Of a DNA stretch of 64,000 bases, positions 54,501-63,313 are shown one piece after another (the first letter of the stretch is position 1; the number at the start of each line of letters is the position of its first letter). The stretch lies in the NCBI GenBank assembly GCA_019057815.1, contig JAHLWR010000001.1, forward strand, positions 240,233 to 304,232. Direction: 5' to 3'. The position numbers and the translations under genes are program-made. The stretch comes from Candidatus Heimdallarchaeota archaeon (GTDB lineage Archaea; Asgardarchaeota; Heimdallarchaeia; Heimdallarchaeales; Heimdallarchaeaceae). The notes under the pieces are model-generated. The model was not told the origin of the DNA. It worked only from the letters and a program-made list of their open reading frames with translations, and ran no database searches.

Positions 54501-55142
54501 TCATTTTTTCGCTAAAAATTGTTCCATCTGCTTTCTAACTAATTTTTTTACAAAAGATTGAAATTCTTTTGCTGTTCCAAATTGAGCTAGTTTTGCTTCC
54601 GGTGAAAAAAGTGTTGTATTAGATACTAATGTTGTTCCATGCACCAGTGACCAAAAGTAAAGAGCTAATTTCTGAACATCCAAAGGAATTAATTCCCCAG
54701 TTTCAACTGCTTTTTGAACAATTTTCATTAAAATGATTATAGATCCTGGTTCATAGACTATCGCATCTGATTCCTCCTTTTCTGCTAGAGGAGGAGGAAA
54801 TACAAACATCATCTGATAACGACGGAAGTTTGATTTAGCAAAAGTGAAGTAATAGTCTGCTAGTTTATCTGTTAGATTGATAAATAGTCCGTTATGCTCT
54901 TGAACTATAGCTTCCATACCTTCCTCAAAATCTTTGAAATCAGCCTTTATAATTGCATACCATAGTTCTCTTTTACTAGACCAATAATTGTAAAGATTCC
55001 CTTGAGACATTCCCAACTTGCGAGCTACAGTTCGCATCGTGAAATGCTTTCTATCGCTAAGATACAAATCTCTTGCAGTATCTATTATTTTCTTAATTTG
55101 AACAGCCTTATCTTCTTCTGATCTAGCTCTTTTTTGTTTCAC
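54501..55142 (-). CDS. TetR family transcriptional regulator
   Basis: A 213-residue repressor. The N-terminal HTH has IKKIIDTARDLYLSDRKHFTMRTVARKLGMSQGNLYNYWSSKRELW, the classic TetR form, with LYNYWSSK as the recognition helix. The rest is an all-helical ligand domain, ending with about 15 basic residues. The start is GTG. It is divergent from the gene at 55260, and two operator-like repeats lie between them, so it likely controls that gene and itself. Confidence 0.92.
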   Translation of the reverse strand: MKQKRARSEEDKAVQIKKIIDTARDLYLSDRKHFTMRTVARKLGMSQGNLYNYWSSKRELWYAIIKADFKDFEEGMEAIVQEHNGLFINLTDKLADYYFTFAKSNFRRYQMMFVFPPPLAEKEESDAIVYEPGSIIILMKIVQKAVETGELIPLDVQKLALYFWSLVHGTTLVSNTTLFSPEAKLAQFGTAKEFQSFVKKLVRKQMEQFLAKK

Positions 55143-55177
55143 GAGCTACAATTTGACGCAACTATATTAATATTATT

Positions 55178-55241
55178 AATGAACGATGTTCATTTAGGAA
55201 TATTTATATACACAATGGGTTCGATAAATAAACGTTGTTCA
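55178..55241 (+). promoter_or_regulatory. TetR operator pair around a TATA box
   Basis: Operator 1 is AATGAAC-GAT-GTTCATT at 55178-55194, a perfect 7-base palindrome. Operator 2 is TAAACGTTGTTCA at 55229-55241, matching it in 11 of 13 positions. Both are followed by TTAGGAA. TATTTATATA at 55201-55210 lies between them. A TetR dimer bound at both sites would block the promoter of the rightward gene, and site 1 also lies near the TetR start. Confidence 0.72.
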
Positions 55242-55259
55242 TTTAGGAAGGAGAACGAT

Positions 55260-55613
55260 ATGAAAGCAATACACCTAGAGCAAATGCACGCAAAATTGAG
55301 ATTGAAGGAAGAAGGAACATTGGAAGTATCATGGGCAGAAAAAAAACTAAAGCAAGCGAATGAGATCTACATTGAATTACTGAAACTCAAAAAAGGGCGT
55401 TCAAAATATCAATGTCAGGTAAGGAATTTACTGCATATTTTCGGAGGAGATATGGAAATTAACTATATGGAAGTTAAAGAAGAAACTAAAACAATTGCGA
55501 GCATTTTAGATGAGGGAATATCATCTTTGAATTGGTATAAAATCGATGATGTAATGACAAGTATTTATGGAAAAATCTTGAAATATTGTGGCAAAGAGGA
55601 ACTATCAGAATAG
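55260..55613 (+). CDS. unknown 117-residue protein under TetR control
   Basis: A 117-residue soluble protein I do not recognise. It is mostly helical by composition, with a charged first half (WAEKKLKQANEIYIELLKLKKGRSKY) and a middle FGGDMEINYMEVK stretch. It could be a coiled-coil adaptor. AGGAAGGAG directly before the ATG at 55260 fixes the start; the longer frame to 55134 runs through the TetR operators and is not real. Being the only gene opposite the regulator, it may be its main target. Confidence 0.68.
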   Translation: MKAIHLEQMHAKLRLKEEGTLEVSWAEKKLKQANEIYIELLKLKKGRSKYQCQVRNLLHIFGGDMEINYMEVKEETKTIASILDEGISSLNWYKIDDVMTSIYGKILKYCGKEELSE

Positions 55614-55905
55614 AAATAAAGAATTTAGGTAGAAGGTATTATTTGAAGTATTATGTTTCTTTTCTATTAATACAAAAACTAGTGATTTCTTGTGAGGTAT
55701 TGTCATTTTCCCACAATTTCATTGAATTCTGGAACAACTTATAATTAGGTGCCTTATTAGATACATCTCCTTTTTAGAAGGGTAGTATATGTATCATCAA
55801 GCAAAGATTTATCAGATTCTTTGAAAGGTTTAAAAAATTGCACCAACTCCTCGACAATGGCAAGTCTCTGATTTAATAAGGAAAAAACAAGTGTAACCTC
55901 AGTTA

Positions 55906-56826
55906 TTAATCCCCATTCTTTATCGTTTTTGACATATCTTTTCTTATTAAGAAACGCACATATTTTCCCCAATTCTTTGGACGAATAATTAGAGAAGGGA
56001 CACTTTTTTGGTATTTTTTAAACTCTTCTCCAAATCTTTCTGCTAGTTCCTTATCTTCAATACAGCGGATGTGATATTGAAAACCTAATACTAAAATCAA
56101 ATAAATACCAATAGAATAAATCGAAAAATTGCTAACCAATGCGCTAATACCTAACAGGTTTACACTCACATAAAGTGGATGACGAACAATCGAATATATT
56201 TCATTTTTAACTATTTTTGATTCTTCAGGATAGTATACATAAAGCATAGAAGCAGTATCTATTCCAAAAACCATTATTGTTCGACGCATATTTACTATTG
56301 CAATTATCAATATTAGAACACTAAATATTATTCTGGCTATCATATCGTTATAATTAGGATTACCAACAGCATTCATTATTAGCTTTCCAACAGATGTTTC
56401 TAGAAAACTGGTTACTGGATTTTGAGAAGAAGAAAGCGAAAAAATCTTATCAGCTAACCAACTAAAAGGTAAAAAACCATGAATTGCACCTGCCATAGCA
56501 ATAGGAATACCCGTAAAGGTATATTTTACCGATTTCTCGAATGCTAATTTCCTGTCTTCAGCGATTAACTTATCTCTTTTTCTCCATGTTAAATGAACAA
56601 TGGTTAGTCCTCCAAAAACAGCAAAAATAGATCCAAGAAAGGGTATATATGGTTCGACAGATATGAGCCAATTAATAGAAAAAAAACGTGGTAGTAAATC
56701 GAATATGAATAGAATTGATACTGTACACAATGTGATAAGAATTACTTGAAATAAATATATCTTAAGTATGTATTTAGGACGATTCGGTAAATGTTTCAAT
56801 ATTTCTTCTTTACCTGTTAGTTTCAT
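55906..56826 (-). CDS. isoprenylcysteine-carboxymethyltransferase-like membrane protein
   Basis: A 306-residue membrane protein. The first 200 residues hold six or so helices. The C-terminal part carries the ICMT/PEMT-like motif: IYSIVRHPLYVSVNLLG, then a helix pair and EDKELAERFGEEFKKYQKSVPSLI, where RHP and E-x-x-L-x-x-x-F-G bind S-adenosylmethionine. Such enzymes methylate lipids, isoprenylated groups or small thiols at the membrane. The ATG at 56826 is used; a GTG lies three codons upstream. A 71-codon frame overlapping its end is probably noise. Confidence 0.8.
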   Translation of the reverse strand: MKLTGKEEILKHLPNRPKYILKIYLFQVILITLCTVSILFIFDLLPRFFSINWLISVEPYIPFLGSIFAVFGGLTIVHLTWRKRDKLIAEDRKLAFEKSVKYTFTGIPIAMAGAIHGFLPFSWLADKIFSLSSSQNPVTSFLETSVGKLIMNAVGNPNYNDMIARIIFSVLILIIAIVNMRRTIMVFGIDTASMLYVYYPEESKIVKNEIYSIVRHPLYVSVNLLGISALVSNFSIYSIGIYLILVLGFQYHIRCIEDKELAERFGEEFKKYQKSVPSLIIRPKNWGKYVRFLIRKDMSKTIKNGD

Positions 56827-56910
56827 CACAATCACTTACTCTATTCAATATACAATAAACGGGCTAACGTTTAGCGTTTGGATAAAAAGTTTTGTTTAAG
56901 TCCAAAACAA

Positions 56911-56941
56911 TATAAAACTATAATTGAACCAAGTTTTGGTT
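56911..56941 (+). promoter_or_regulatory. kinase promoter with inverted repeat at transcription start
   Basis: TATAAAA at 56911-56917 stands 34 bases before the ATG, so transcription should start close to the start codon. AACCAA (56927-56932), GTT, TTGGTT (56936-56941) form a perfect 6-base inverted repeat exactly there. A bound repressor would hide the start site. The gene upstream is divergent. Confidence 0.5.
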
Positions 56942-56944
56942 TTA

Positions 56945-57757
56945 ATGGAACAAAATAACACTCTAATTAATAGGCTTCCTTCTGATTTGAAAAAAATTTT
57001 AGGAGATTTCAAGTGGGATATTATAACTATTGGTTGCTCAAAGACTGAGGTATATAAATTAGTAAAAGACAACGAAACACTATACCTTAAGATAAACAGA
57101 CCACTTTCCGAATTTACTCTTGAAAAAGAAAAAAAGATACTTGAGTGGCTTAATGATAGTTTACCAGTTCCAAACATGTTCTACTTCCGTTATTTTAAAC
57201 GCGAGGAATTTTTACTCCTCTCTGAAATTAAAGGCAAAGTTTCCTATGAAACTACTTCTGAGGACGCAAAGCGCACCCACATCTCTATTTTAGCTGAAGG
57301 ATTGAAAACAATTCATTCTATAGATTTTTCCAATTGTCCTGTTGATAACACACCAGATAATCTTATCAATATTGCTAAATCGAGAATGGATAGAGGACTA
57401 ATCGACAGTAAAAATTTTGATGAAAGATGGACAGTTAATACTCCTGAAGAGCTGTTTGACAAAATTCTTGAAAACAAACCAAAGAGATATGACATAGTTT
57501 TTTGTCATGGAGATTACTGTTTACCAAATATACTAATTAAAGACAGAAAATTATGTGGTTTTGTTGATTGGAGTTATGGTGGATTGAATGACAGATATTT
57601 CGACTTAGTAGCTGTAGCTTGGAGTATTGGGTATAATTTTGGTCAACAATGGGTTAAGTATTTTTTTGAAGATTATGGTTTAAAGGACATAGATTGTGAG
57701 AAGTTCAAGTTTTTTCAGATGTTAAATGCATTCTTTCCACTATCATACCTGGATTAG
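56945..57757 (+). CDS. aminoglycoside 3'-phosphotransferase-like kinase
   Basis: A 270-residue kinase. VFCHGDYCLPNILI near residue 189 is the catalytic loop (HGD-x-x-x-x-N), GFVDWSYGGLNDRYFDLVAVAWSI is the metal motif followed by the APH(3') block D-R-Y-x-D-L, and the end matches the F-F-x-x-Y-G-L helix of that group. The N-lobe has VYKLVKDNETLYLKIN with the ATP lysine. True APH(3') enzymes inactivate kanamycin-type drugs; in an archaeon the substrate may be a different amino-sugar. I use the ATG at 56945 with its close TATA box; the upstream TTG would lie in the promoter. Confidence 0.82.
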   Translation: MEQNNTLINRLPSDLKKILGDFKWDIITIGCSKTEVYKLVKDNETLYLKINRPLSEFTLEKEKKILEWLNDSLPVPNMFYFRYFKREEFLLLSEIKGKVSYETTSEDAKRTHISILAEGLKTIHSIDFSNCPVDNTPDNLINIAKSRMDRGLIDSKNFDERWTVNTPEELFDKILENKPKRYDIVFCHGDYCLPNILIKDRKLCGFVDWSYGGLNDRYFDLVAVAWSIGYNFGQQWVKYFFEDYGLKDIDCEKFKFFQMLNAFFPLSYLD

Positions 57758-57795
57758 ACCATTAGGTTTATTTTATCAAGATTTTATTTATTTCT

Positions 57796-59403
57796 ATGTA
57801 TTTTAATTCACGTCGATCTCCAGTTTATGCAACAAGAGGTATGGTTACCTCTAGTCAACCTCTAGCTTCAGAAGCAGGAATGAGAATTTTACAGAGGGGA
57901 GGTAATGCTGCTGATGCAGCTGTGGCTGTGGCTGCAGCGCTTAATGTAACAGAACCATGTTCTACAGGTATTGGAGGAGATTGTTTTTGCTTATTTTTTA
58001 ATAATTCGACAAAAAAAGTACATGGAGTCAATGCTAGTGGCAGAGCTCCAGCAGAACTGTCTCTTGAGAAACTTTCCGAATTAGGTTTTCAAAATGAGCT
58101 TCCACGCTATAATGTAAACACAGTTACTGTTCCTGGAGCTGCTGCAGGGTGGTTAGACACACTTGAGAAATTTGGTACAATGACCACAAAAGAAGTTTTA
58201 ACGCCAGCTATCGAACTAGCAGAAAATGGTTTTCCTGTAGCACCTCTTACATCTATAGCTTGGGCTAGAGGAACAAGACAATTACGAATGGGGCCTTATG
58301 CTGATGAAATGTTATTGAATGGAGAAGCTCCCAAAGAGGGAGAAATAATGAGGAATATTACTCTAGCCCAAACTTTTAGAGAATTAGCAGAACATGGAAA
58401 AAGTGGTTTTTATGAAGGTAGAATAGCAACATCTATCATAGACCTAGTGCAAGCATTAGGGGGAGTTATGACAACAGATGATTTAAAAAACCATTGCAAC
58501 ACTTTTGATGATCCAATATCCGTTAATTATCATGGTGTTGATGTTTTTGAGATACCTCCAAATGGTCAAGGAATAACAGCTTTGATAGCGTTAAATATTT
58601 TAGAAGAGTTTAATATCAGTGAAATTGAACATTTATCTGTTCAATATTTACATACTCTAATAGAGGCAATGAGAATAGCATTTGCGGATACGAGGTGGTA
58701 TGTTGCAGATCCTAGTGTGGTACATGTTCCAATCAATGAGTTGTTGTCTAAAGAATATGCTTCTGAACGGCGTAAACTAATTGATCCAACAAGAGCTTCT
58801 GTCAACGTGATAAAAGGTTCACCCTTTGCTTCATCGGATACGGTTTATTTTACAGTAGCAGATAAAGAAGGAAATGCATGTAGTTTCATCAATTCAAATT
58901 ATAATGGATTTGGAACAGGATTAATCCCAAAAGGATGTGGTTTTACTCTACAAAATCGTGGCAGTGGTTTTTCTCTTGAACCTGGACACCCAAATGTCTT
59001 GGCACCAAATAAACGCCCCTATCATACTATTATTCCAGGAATGGCCACAAAAGATAATGAACTCTATGCAAGTTTTGGTGTAATGGCCGGATTTAATCAA
59101 CCACAAGCTCATGTCCAAGTTCTAGTTAATATGATAGATCATGGAATGAATCCTCAACAAGCACTTAATAGACCAAGATTTTGTATTATGGATGGAACAA
59201 GTGGTGGAAAGGTTGCTATTGAAGAGGGTATTTCCGTTCCAATTATGAGTACTTTGAGCAGAATGGGTCATACAGTTGTACCAACATCAGGAACAGCTAG
59301 AGCTGTTTTTGGTAAAGGACAAATAATAAAACGAAACCCAAAAAATGGCGTGTTATGTGGAGGAACCAGCCCTCGTGCCGATGGAATTGCTATAGGATGG
59401 TAA
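57796..59403 (+). CDS. gamma-glutamyltransferase family protein
   Basis: A 535-residue Ntn-hydrolase of typical GGT length. GMVTSSQPLASEAGMRILQRGGNAADAAVAVAAALNVTEP is the N-terminal family block. SSDTVYFTVADKEGNACSFINSNYNGFGTG near residue 350 holds the autocleavage threonine, which becomes the nucleophile, and FGVMAGFNQPQAHVQVL and PRADG follow. It splits gamma-glutamyl amides or related acyl amides; some members are cephalosporin acylase-like or form polyglutamate. There is no signal peptide, so it should be cytosolic. It follows the kinase by 38 bases. Confidence 0.9.
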   Translation: MYFNSRRSPVYATRGMVTSSQPLASEAGMRILQRGGNAADAAVAVAAALNVTEPCSTGIGGDCFCLFFNNSTKKVHGVNASGRAPAELSLEKLSELGFQNELPRYNVNTVTVPGAAAGWLDTLEKFGTMTTKEVLTPAIELAENGFPVAPLTSIAWARGTRQLRMGPYADEMLLNGEAPKEGEIMRNITLAQTFRELAEHGKSGFYEGRIATSIIDLVQALGGVMTTDDLKNHCNTFDDPISVNYHGVDVFEIPPNGQGITALIALNILEEFNISEIEHLSVQYLHTLIEAMRIAFADTRWYVADPSVVHVPINELLSKEYASERRKLIDPTRASVNVIKGSPFASSDTVYFTVADKEGNACSFINSNYNGFGTGLIPKGCGFTLQNRGSGFSLEPGHPNVLAPNKRPYHTIIPGMATKDNELYASFGVMAGFNQPQAHVQVLVNMIDHGMNPQQALNRPRFCIMDGTSGGKVAIEEGISVPIMSTLSRMGHTVVPTSGTARAVFGKGQIIKRNPKNGVLCGGTSPRADGIAIGW

Positions 59404-59431
59404 AGAATCGTTTAATCTAAATTTGAGACAA

Positions 59432-60865
59432 TCAATTAGAAAAAACCAAATTTTTTACTACAACAGGAACTACTAAACCTCCTGCTTTTGGTTTATCTAT
59501 ATCTATGAAATCGCCTTCATTTACATTTATTTCGTCAACAGAAATTATATTCTTTTCAGCTTCAGTTTCTCTTCGCATAACATTACCAACAGAATTACCT
59601 ATGTCTCTATCAAACACCAAGATAATTGGGAGTTCTCTCTCAATTGTTTTGGGAATAGCATTTACTACACCTTTTACAAATCTTGTTAAACTAGCATAAG
59701 AACCACCAATCGCTCCTTTAAATAGCAGAGCTATTGGTTCATCTCCTTCATTAATATCAAAAACGTTGAAACTTTTCTTAATTGCTCTAGAAATATTTTC
59801 TTCAGTTAATTCTTTTTCTTTAATTTTTGGCTCAATTACTAGTATGTTATGTATAGGAAGTAAATCAATATCAGAAATATGAGTTGTTACACCAGATACT
59901 TGTAAAGTGTATTGTCCTGCCCCTATCACAGTTGCACGAATTAATTCATTTGGTTTGTAAAGGGATATTTTTCTTTTTGTAACAATTCTCCTTATTTCGT
60001 CCCCGAGATATTTCCCCAAATCGTTGAAATATTTATCGGTTTTCTGGTAAATATATTCCGCAATACCTCCAGAAAATGAGAATTCATCTATTTCTTCTGA
60101 AAATTCTATTGGTGGTGTCATTAATAATACATTTGCTAATTTAGATTCGATTGATTTTTCAAGAACTTCAAATAAGCTTTCAGCCAGAAGTTTCGCAATT
60201 TTACGCTTCTGATCATCTGATATTTTCATGCCAAAATCAAATTTGACACCAATAAGTTGCTCTAAATTTCTTATAGGAGGTTCTATGCGTACAATTCTAT
60301 CATCATCATCAAAAGCAAGTAATCTTCCACCAACATTAACACATCCACTGTCTACTATTTCTCCATCCTTAATTATTGCAATGTTTGAAGTTCCCCCTCC
60401 AACATCTATATTCATTATAACTTTGTTATTCTTTTTAGAGTATTGAACAGCCCCAGAACCCATAGCAGATATGACTGACTCAAAATTGGGACCTGCTGTT
60501 GCACAAACAAAATTGCCTGCTTTGTGAGCTAGAGCAATAACAAGCTCTTCAGCATTTTGCTTTTTAGCGCTTTCTCCAGTAATAATTACAGCTCCTGTAT
60601 CGATGTCATCAATAGACATATTTGCTTTCTTATATTCTTCCTTCAGATACTCAACTAATTTTATATAATCAATCTGTTGCCCATCTATAAGGGGTGTAAA
60701 AATTATATCGCCCTTGTAAAGAATTTCACGCTCTGTAACTTCAAATTTCAAACTGCGGTTAGTATAAACTTTTTCTAGTTTAAGTCTCGAAAAAATTATA
60801 TGACTAGTTGTTGTACCAACATCTATTCCTGCACTAATCAGAGACAATGAATGTTCTTCGCTCAT
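59432..60865 (-). CDS. eutA: EutA-like reactivase of ethanolamine ammonia-lyase
   Basis: A 477-residue actin-like ATPase-fold protein. SAGIDVGTTTSHIIFSRL opens it with the phosphate 1 motif, MNIDVGGGTSNIAIIKDG is the phosphate 2 motif, and VVNAIPKTIERELPIILVFDRDIGNSVGNVMRRE near the end is EutA-like. EutA exchanges damaged cobalamin in the B12-dependent ammonia-lyase EutBC. Those genes are not in the window, so it is either a stray member of a split locus or serves another B12 enzyme. It converges with the gamma-glutamyltransferase. Confidence 0.82.
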   Translation of the reverse strand: MSEEHSLSLISAGIDVGTTTSHIIFSRLKLEKVYTNRSLKFEVTEREILYKGDIIFTPLIDGQQIDYIKLVEYLKEEYKKANMSIDDIDTGAVIITGESAKKQNAEELVIALAHKAGNFVCATAGPNFESVISAMGSGAVQYSKKNNKVIMNIDVGGGTSNIAIIKDGEIVDSGCVNVGGRLLAFDDDDRIVRIEPPIRNLEQLIGVKFDFGMKISDDQKRKIAKLLAESLFEVLEKSIESKLANVLLMTPPIEFSEEIDEFSFSGGIAEYIYQKTDKYFNDLGKYLGDEIRRIVTKRKISLYKPNELIRATVIGAGQYTLQVSGVTTHISDIDLLPIHNILVIEPKIKEKELTEENISRAIKKSFNVFDINEGDEPIALLFKGAIGGSYASLTRFVKGVVNAIPKTIERELPIILVFDRDIGNSVGNVMRRETEAEKNIISVDEINVNEGDFIDIDKPKAGGLVVPVVVKNLVFSN

Positions 60866-61087
60866 AACACTACCTTATTTCTCAAATCTAAAATGCAAGA
60901 AAACATCTAATCCTTAAAGATTTATGGTTGAAGCTTTTTTTAAATATGTTTTAATCAGAATAAAAGTAGAAGAATAAATCAGCATTCTTCTCTTTTGAAA
61001 TATTCCATTATTTTCAAACCTTGCGAATTCTAAGTCACATTCCACCTCAATATATACACATGCAAAGGTAAAACCATTGTGGTTGCA

Positions 61088-61120
61088 GTAAACATCGAGT
61101 AAACATCAAGTAATCATCAA
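61088..61120 (+). repeat. three 11-base tandem iterons
   Basis: GTAAACATCGA, GTAAACATCAA and GTAATCATCAA follow each other without gaps, with a fourth fragment GTGATGG after them. The 11-base period places every unit on the same face of the helix. They lie 40 bases before the gene at 61161, just upstream of a TTTAAAAT box, so they look like cooperative binding sites. Confidence 0.65.
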
Positions 61121-61160
61121 GTGATGGAAAAGATTTAAAATGTTTGAGTAAAACACAAAC

Positions 61161-62153
61161 GTGGCTAGTCAAATGTCAGCAGAAAAAACAGAAGAGACAG
61201 AAATAAGTAATGTTTCAACCGAGATGAGACCGCGTAGCTTTGTTGAGGTATGGAGTGATTGGGTTATAGCATTTTTAAAATATGTTTGGAAAAAAATCCA
61301 TTCGCCCTTAGGAGTGTGGATGATAGTGATTTGGGTTTCAAGCATTCTGATTATGGGGTTCACAGCAATGTCAACAGCGGAGGAAATCACATTTACAGAT
61401 GGTCCAAGTTATTGGTTAAACGTTTTCCTTACTTTTGGACTAAATGGAGGTCAAGATGTTACTTTGCGTTTAGTGGCTAAACCGTTCTTAAAGTGGATCT
61501 TTGCACCTATGGTATCTATAGTTTTAGGGATAATACTTTTCATTCTGCCTGAAAGTGGATTTTTCAGAAATGGTCTTTTCCCAACAGAGGAGTTGGATTT
61601 CGAACTTACACACAAATTTTTTAGTATCACTGACATTTGGGGATCGGATTTAAATGCTGCATATCCAAAATGGACAAATATGTATTTATGGATAGTTTTT
61701 ATGCCTATAATAATTGGAACAGTTGTTGCTGGCTTCTATAATTTTATAATGTTTAAACTAGTTCTCAAAAGGAAGCATTTACCTAAAGCTAAAAATATGT
61801 TGATATGGAATCTTATTGCAACACTAATTGCAGGTGTTCAAATGGCGTTGATGACAGGAGATATAGTCTTACGCTTCACTGGAATACTCCGGTCGTTATT
61901 TGTCGAACGCAAGACCAATAATTTCATAGAATATGGTTTAGTATATGGTGGAGAAGGGCAATATCATCCGATTGGACTTGCGTTTACGATGTGGCTAGTT
62001 AATATGATACCATTTCTGTTAGTATACTTTGTACTAATGTTTATTGGCAACTTAGATGTATATTGGCAAAGAAGAGATTACTTCTATCGCAAAGCTAAGC
62101 AATTCATCAATGAAAGGAAAACCATCAAATTCGATACTTCTGAACAATTGTAG
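61161..62153 (+). CDS. polytopic membrane protein, unknown function
   Basis: A 330-residue protein I do not recognise. A charged N-terminus of 45 residues precedes five to six helices (about 50-70, 85-100, 110-128, 175-200, 210-228, 270-295). A large loop between helices 3 and 4 (about 129-170) is acidic and aromatic. The form recalls the permease part of binding-protein-dependent transporters, but the EAA loop is not clear. The start is GTG, or ATG four codons later. It precedes the ABC-AbrB-zinc ribbon gene by 116 bases. Confidence 0.7.
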   Translation: MASQMSAEKTEETEISNVSTEMRPRSFVEVWSDWVIAFLKYVWKKIHSPLGVWMIVIWVSSILIMGFTAMSTAEEITFTDGPSYWLNVFLTFGLNGGQDVTLRLVAKPFLKWIFAPMVSIVLGIILFILPESGFFRNGLFPTEELDFELTHKFFSITDIWGSDLNAAYPKWTNMYLWIVFMPIIIGTVVAGFYNFIMFKLVLKRKHLPKAKNMLIWNLIATLIAGVQMALMTGDIVLRFTGILRSLFVERKTNNFIEYGLVYGGEGQYHPIGLAFTMWLVNMIPFLLVYFVLMFIGNLDVYWQRRDYFYRKAKQFINERKTIKFDTSEQL

Positions 62154-62268
62154 AAAGCTTTATTTCATTTCTTTTATCTATTTTTTTACATGTATCTAGT
62201 TTTGCAAAGGGAAGTCTTTGATGAGGAACTTTTATTAGTTTCTATATAAGAATACAAAACAGTTAAAC

Positions 62269-63276
62269 ATGAACAATTTTAGCTCTGATGAAATATATCA
62301 GTCAGAAAAAAGTAGTAGTTTACCTATTTTAGTAGCTGAGGATATAATAAAAATTTATAGAACAGGAAAAATTGAAACTCAAGCTCTTAGAGGAGTTTCT
62401 TTCACTATCTATGAAAGAGAAAAACTGTTTTTGATAGGTCCAAGTGGTTCAGGTAAAACAACACTCGTAAACATAGTTGCAGGAAATGTAAAACCAACAT
62501 CTGGAAAGGTTTTTTGGAAAGATTTGTTAAAAGATATTACACGTTCTTCATTTGAAGAAATTATAAAAGCACGACGTTCTTTTGCAGGATTGATATCGCA
62601 AGATACAAGACTTATCTCCCATCTAACAGTAAAAGAGAATGTCGAACTTGTGGGATATTATGCAAATCTTCCATCTAGCGTGATAAAACAACGTTCAGAG
62701 TTTTTACTGAAATTTCTAGGTATTTGGGAGAAAAGAAACAAAAAGGGGGATACTTTATCAGGAGGAGAGAAGAAAAGAGCAGATATTGCAGCAACTCTTG
62801 TGACGAATCCAAAAGTAATTATTGCAGACGAGCCAACAGGAGACTTAGATGTAATAACAGCAAACAATATACTAGACCTATTCGATAAAATAAACATGGA
62901 ATTACATGTTGCAATTCTTTTATGTACTCACTCACAGCATGTAACAACAAGAGCAAATAGAGTTTTGGAGATACAAGATGGAATAATTATAGGGCAACAT
63001 GAAAGCAATTTACATCTAAGAAAACTTGAACAAAGTCGACTACTTGAAGTTGATCGCCAAGAGAGGATAAAAATACCAACATCAATACTAGATAAATTAG
63101 ATAACCCAAAACATTTTGAGATTCAGTTAATGGATGGAAAAATTGTACTTAGCCCCATCTACAAATCTAAACACTTTGAAAATAAGGTTAAAAAAGTAAT
63201 TACATGTACAATTTGTGGGAAATTAGCAAAGGATAATTTAAGCTTCTGCAAATACTGTGGCGCAACTATCAGTTAA
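62269..63276 (+). CDS. ABC ATPase fused to AbrB-like domain and zinc ribbon
   Basis: A 335-residue chimera. Residues about 20-245 are a MacB/LolD-type ATPase: GPSGSGKTT, LSGGEKKRADIAATL and VIIADEPTGDLD. From about 259, VDRQERIKIPTSILDKL and then MDGKIVLSPI have the spacing of an AbrB/SpoVT swapped-hairpin domain. A four-cysteine zinc ribbon (CTIC, then CKYC) ends it from residue 313. I know no common family with this order. It may link transporter state to DNA or a partner. The next gene follows closely. Confidence 0.78.
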   Translation: MNNFSSDEIYQSEKSSSLPILVAEDIIKIYRTGKIETQALRGVSFTIYEREKLFLIGPSGSGKTTLVNIVAGNVKPTSGKVFWKDLLKDITRSSFEEIIKARRSFAGLISQDTRLISHLTVKENVELVGYYANLPSSVIKQRSEFLLKFLGIWEKRNKKGDTLSGGEKKRADIAATLVTNPKVIIADEPTGDLDVITANNILDLFDKINMELHVAILLCTHSQHVTTRANRVLEIQDGIIIGQHESNLHLRKLEQSRLLEVDRQERIKIPTSILDKLDNPKHFEIQLMDGKIVLSPIYKSKHFENKVKKVITCTICGKLAKDNLSFCKYCGATIS

Positions 63277-63313
63277 CTTAGGTGAAATATTAATAAAAAA
63301 GGGTAAAAAAGAG

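Noticed and set aside
55757..55972. Leftward frame overlapping the ICMT-like gene end
   Set aside because: Could be a frameshifted tail, but the methyltransferase already ends normally after its motif.
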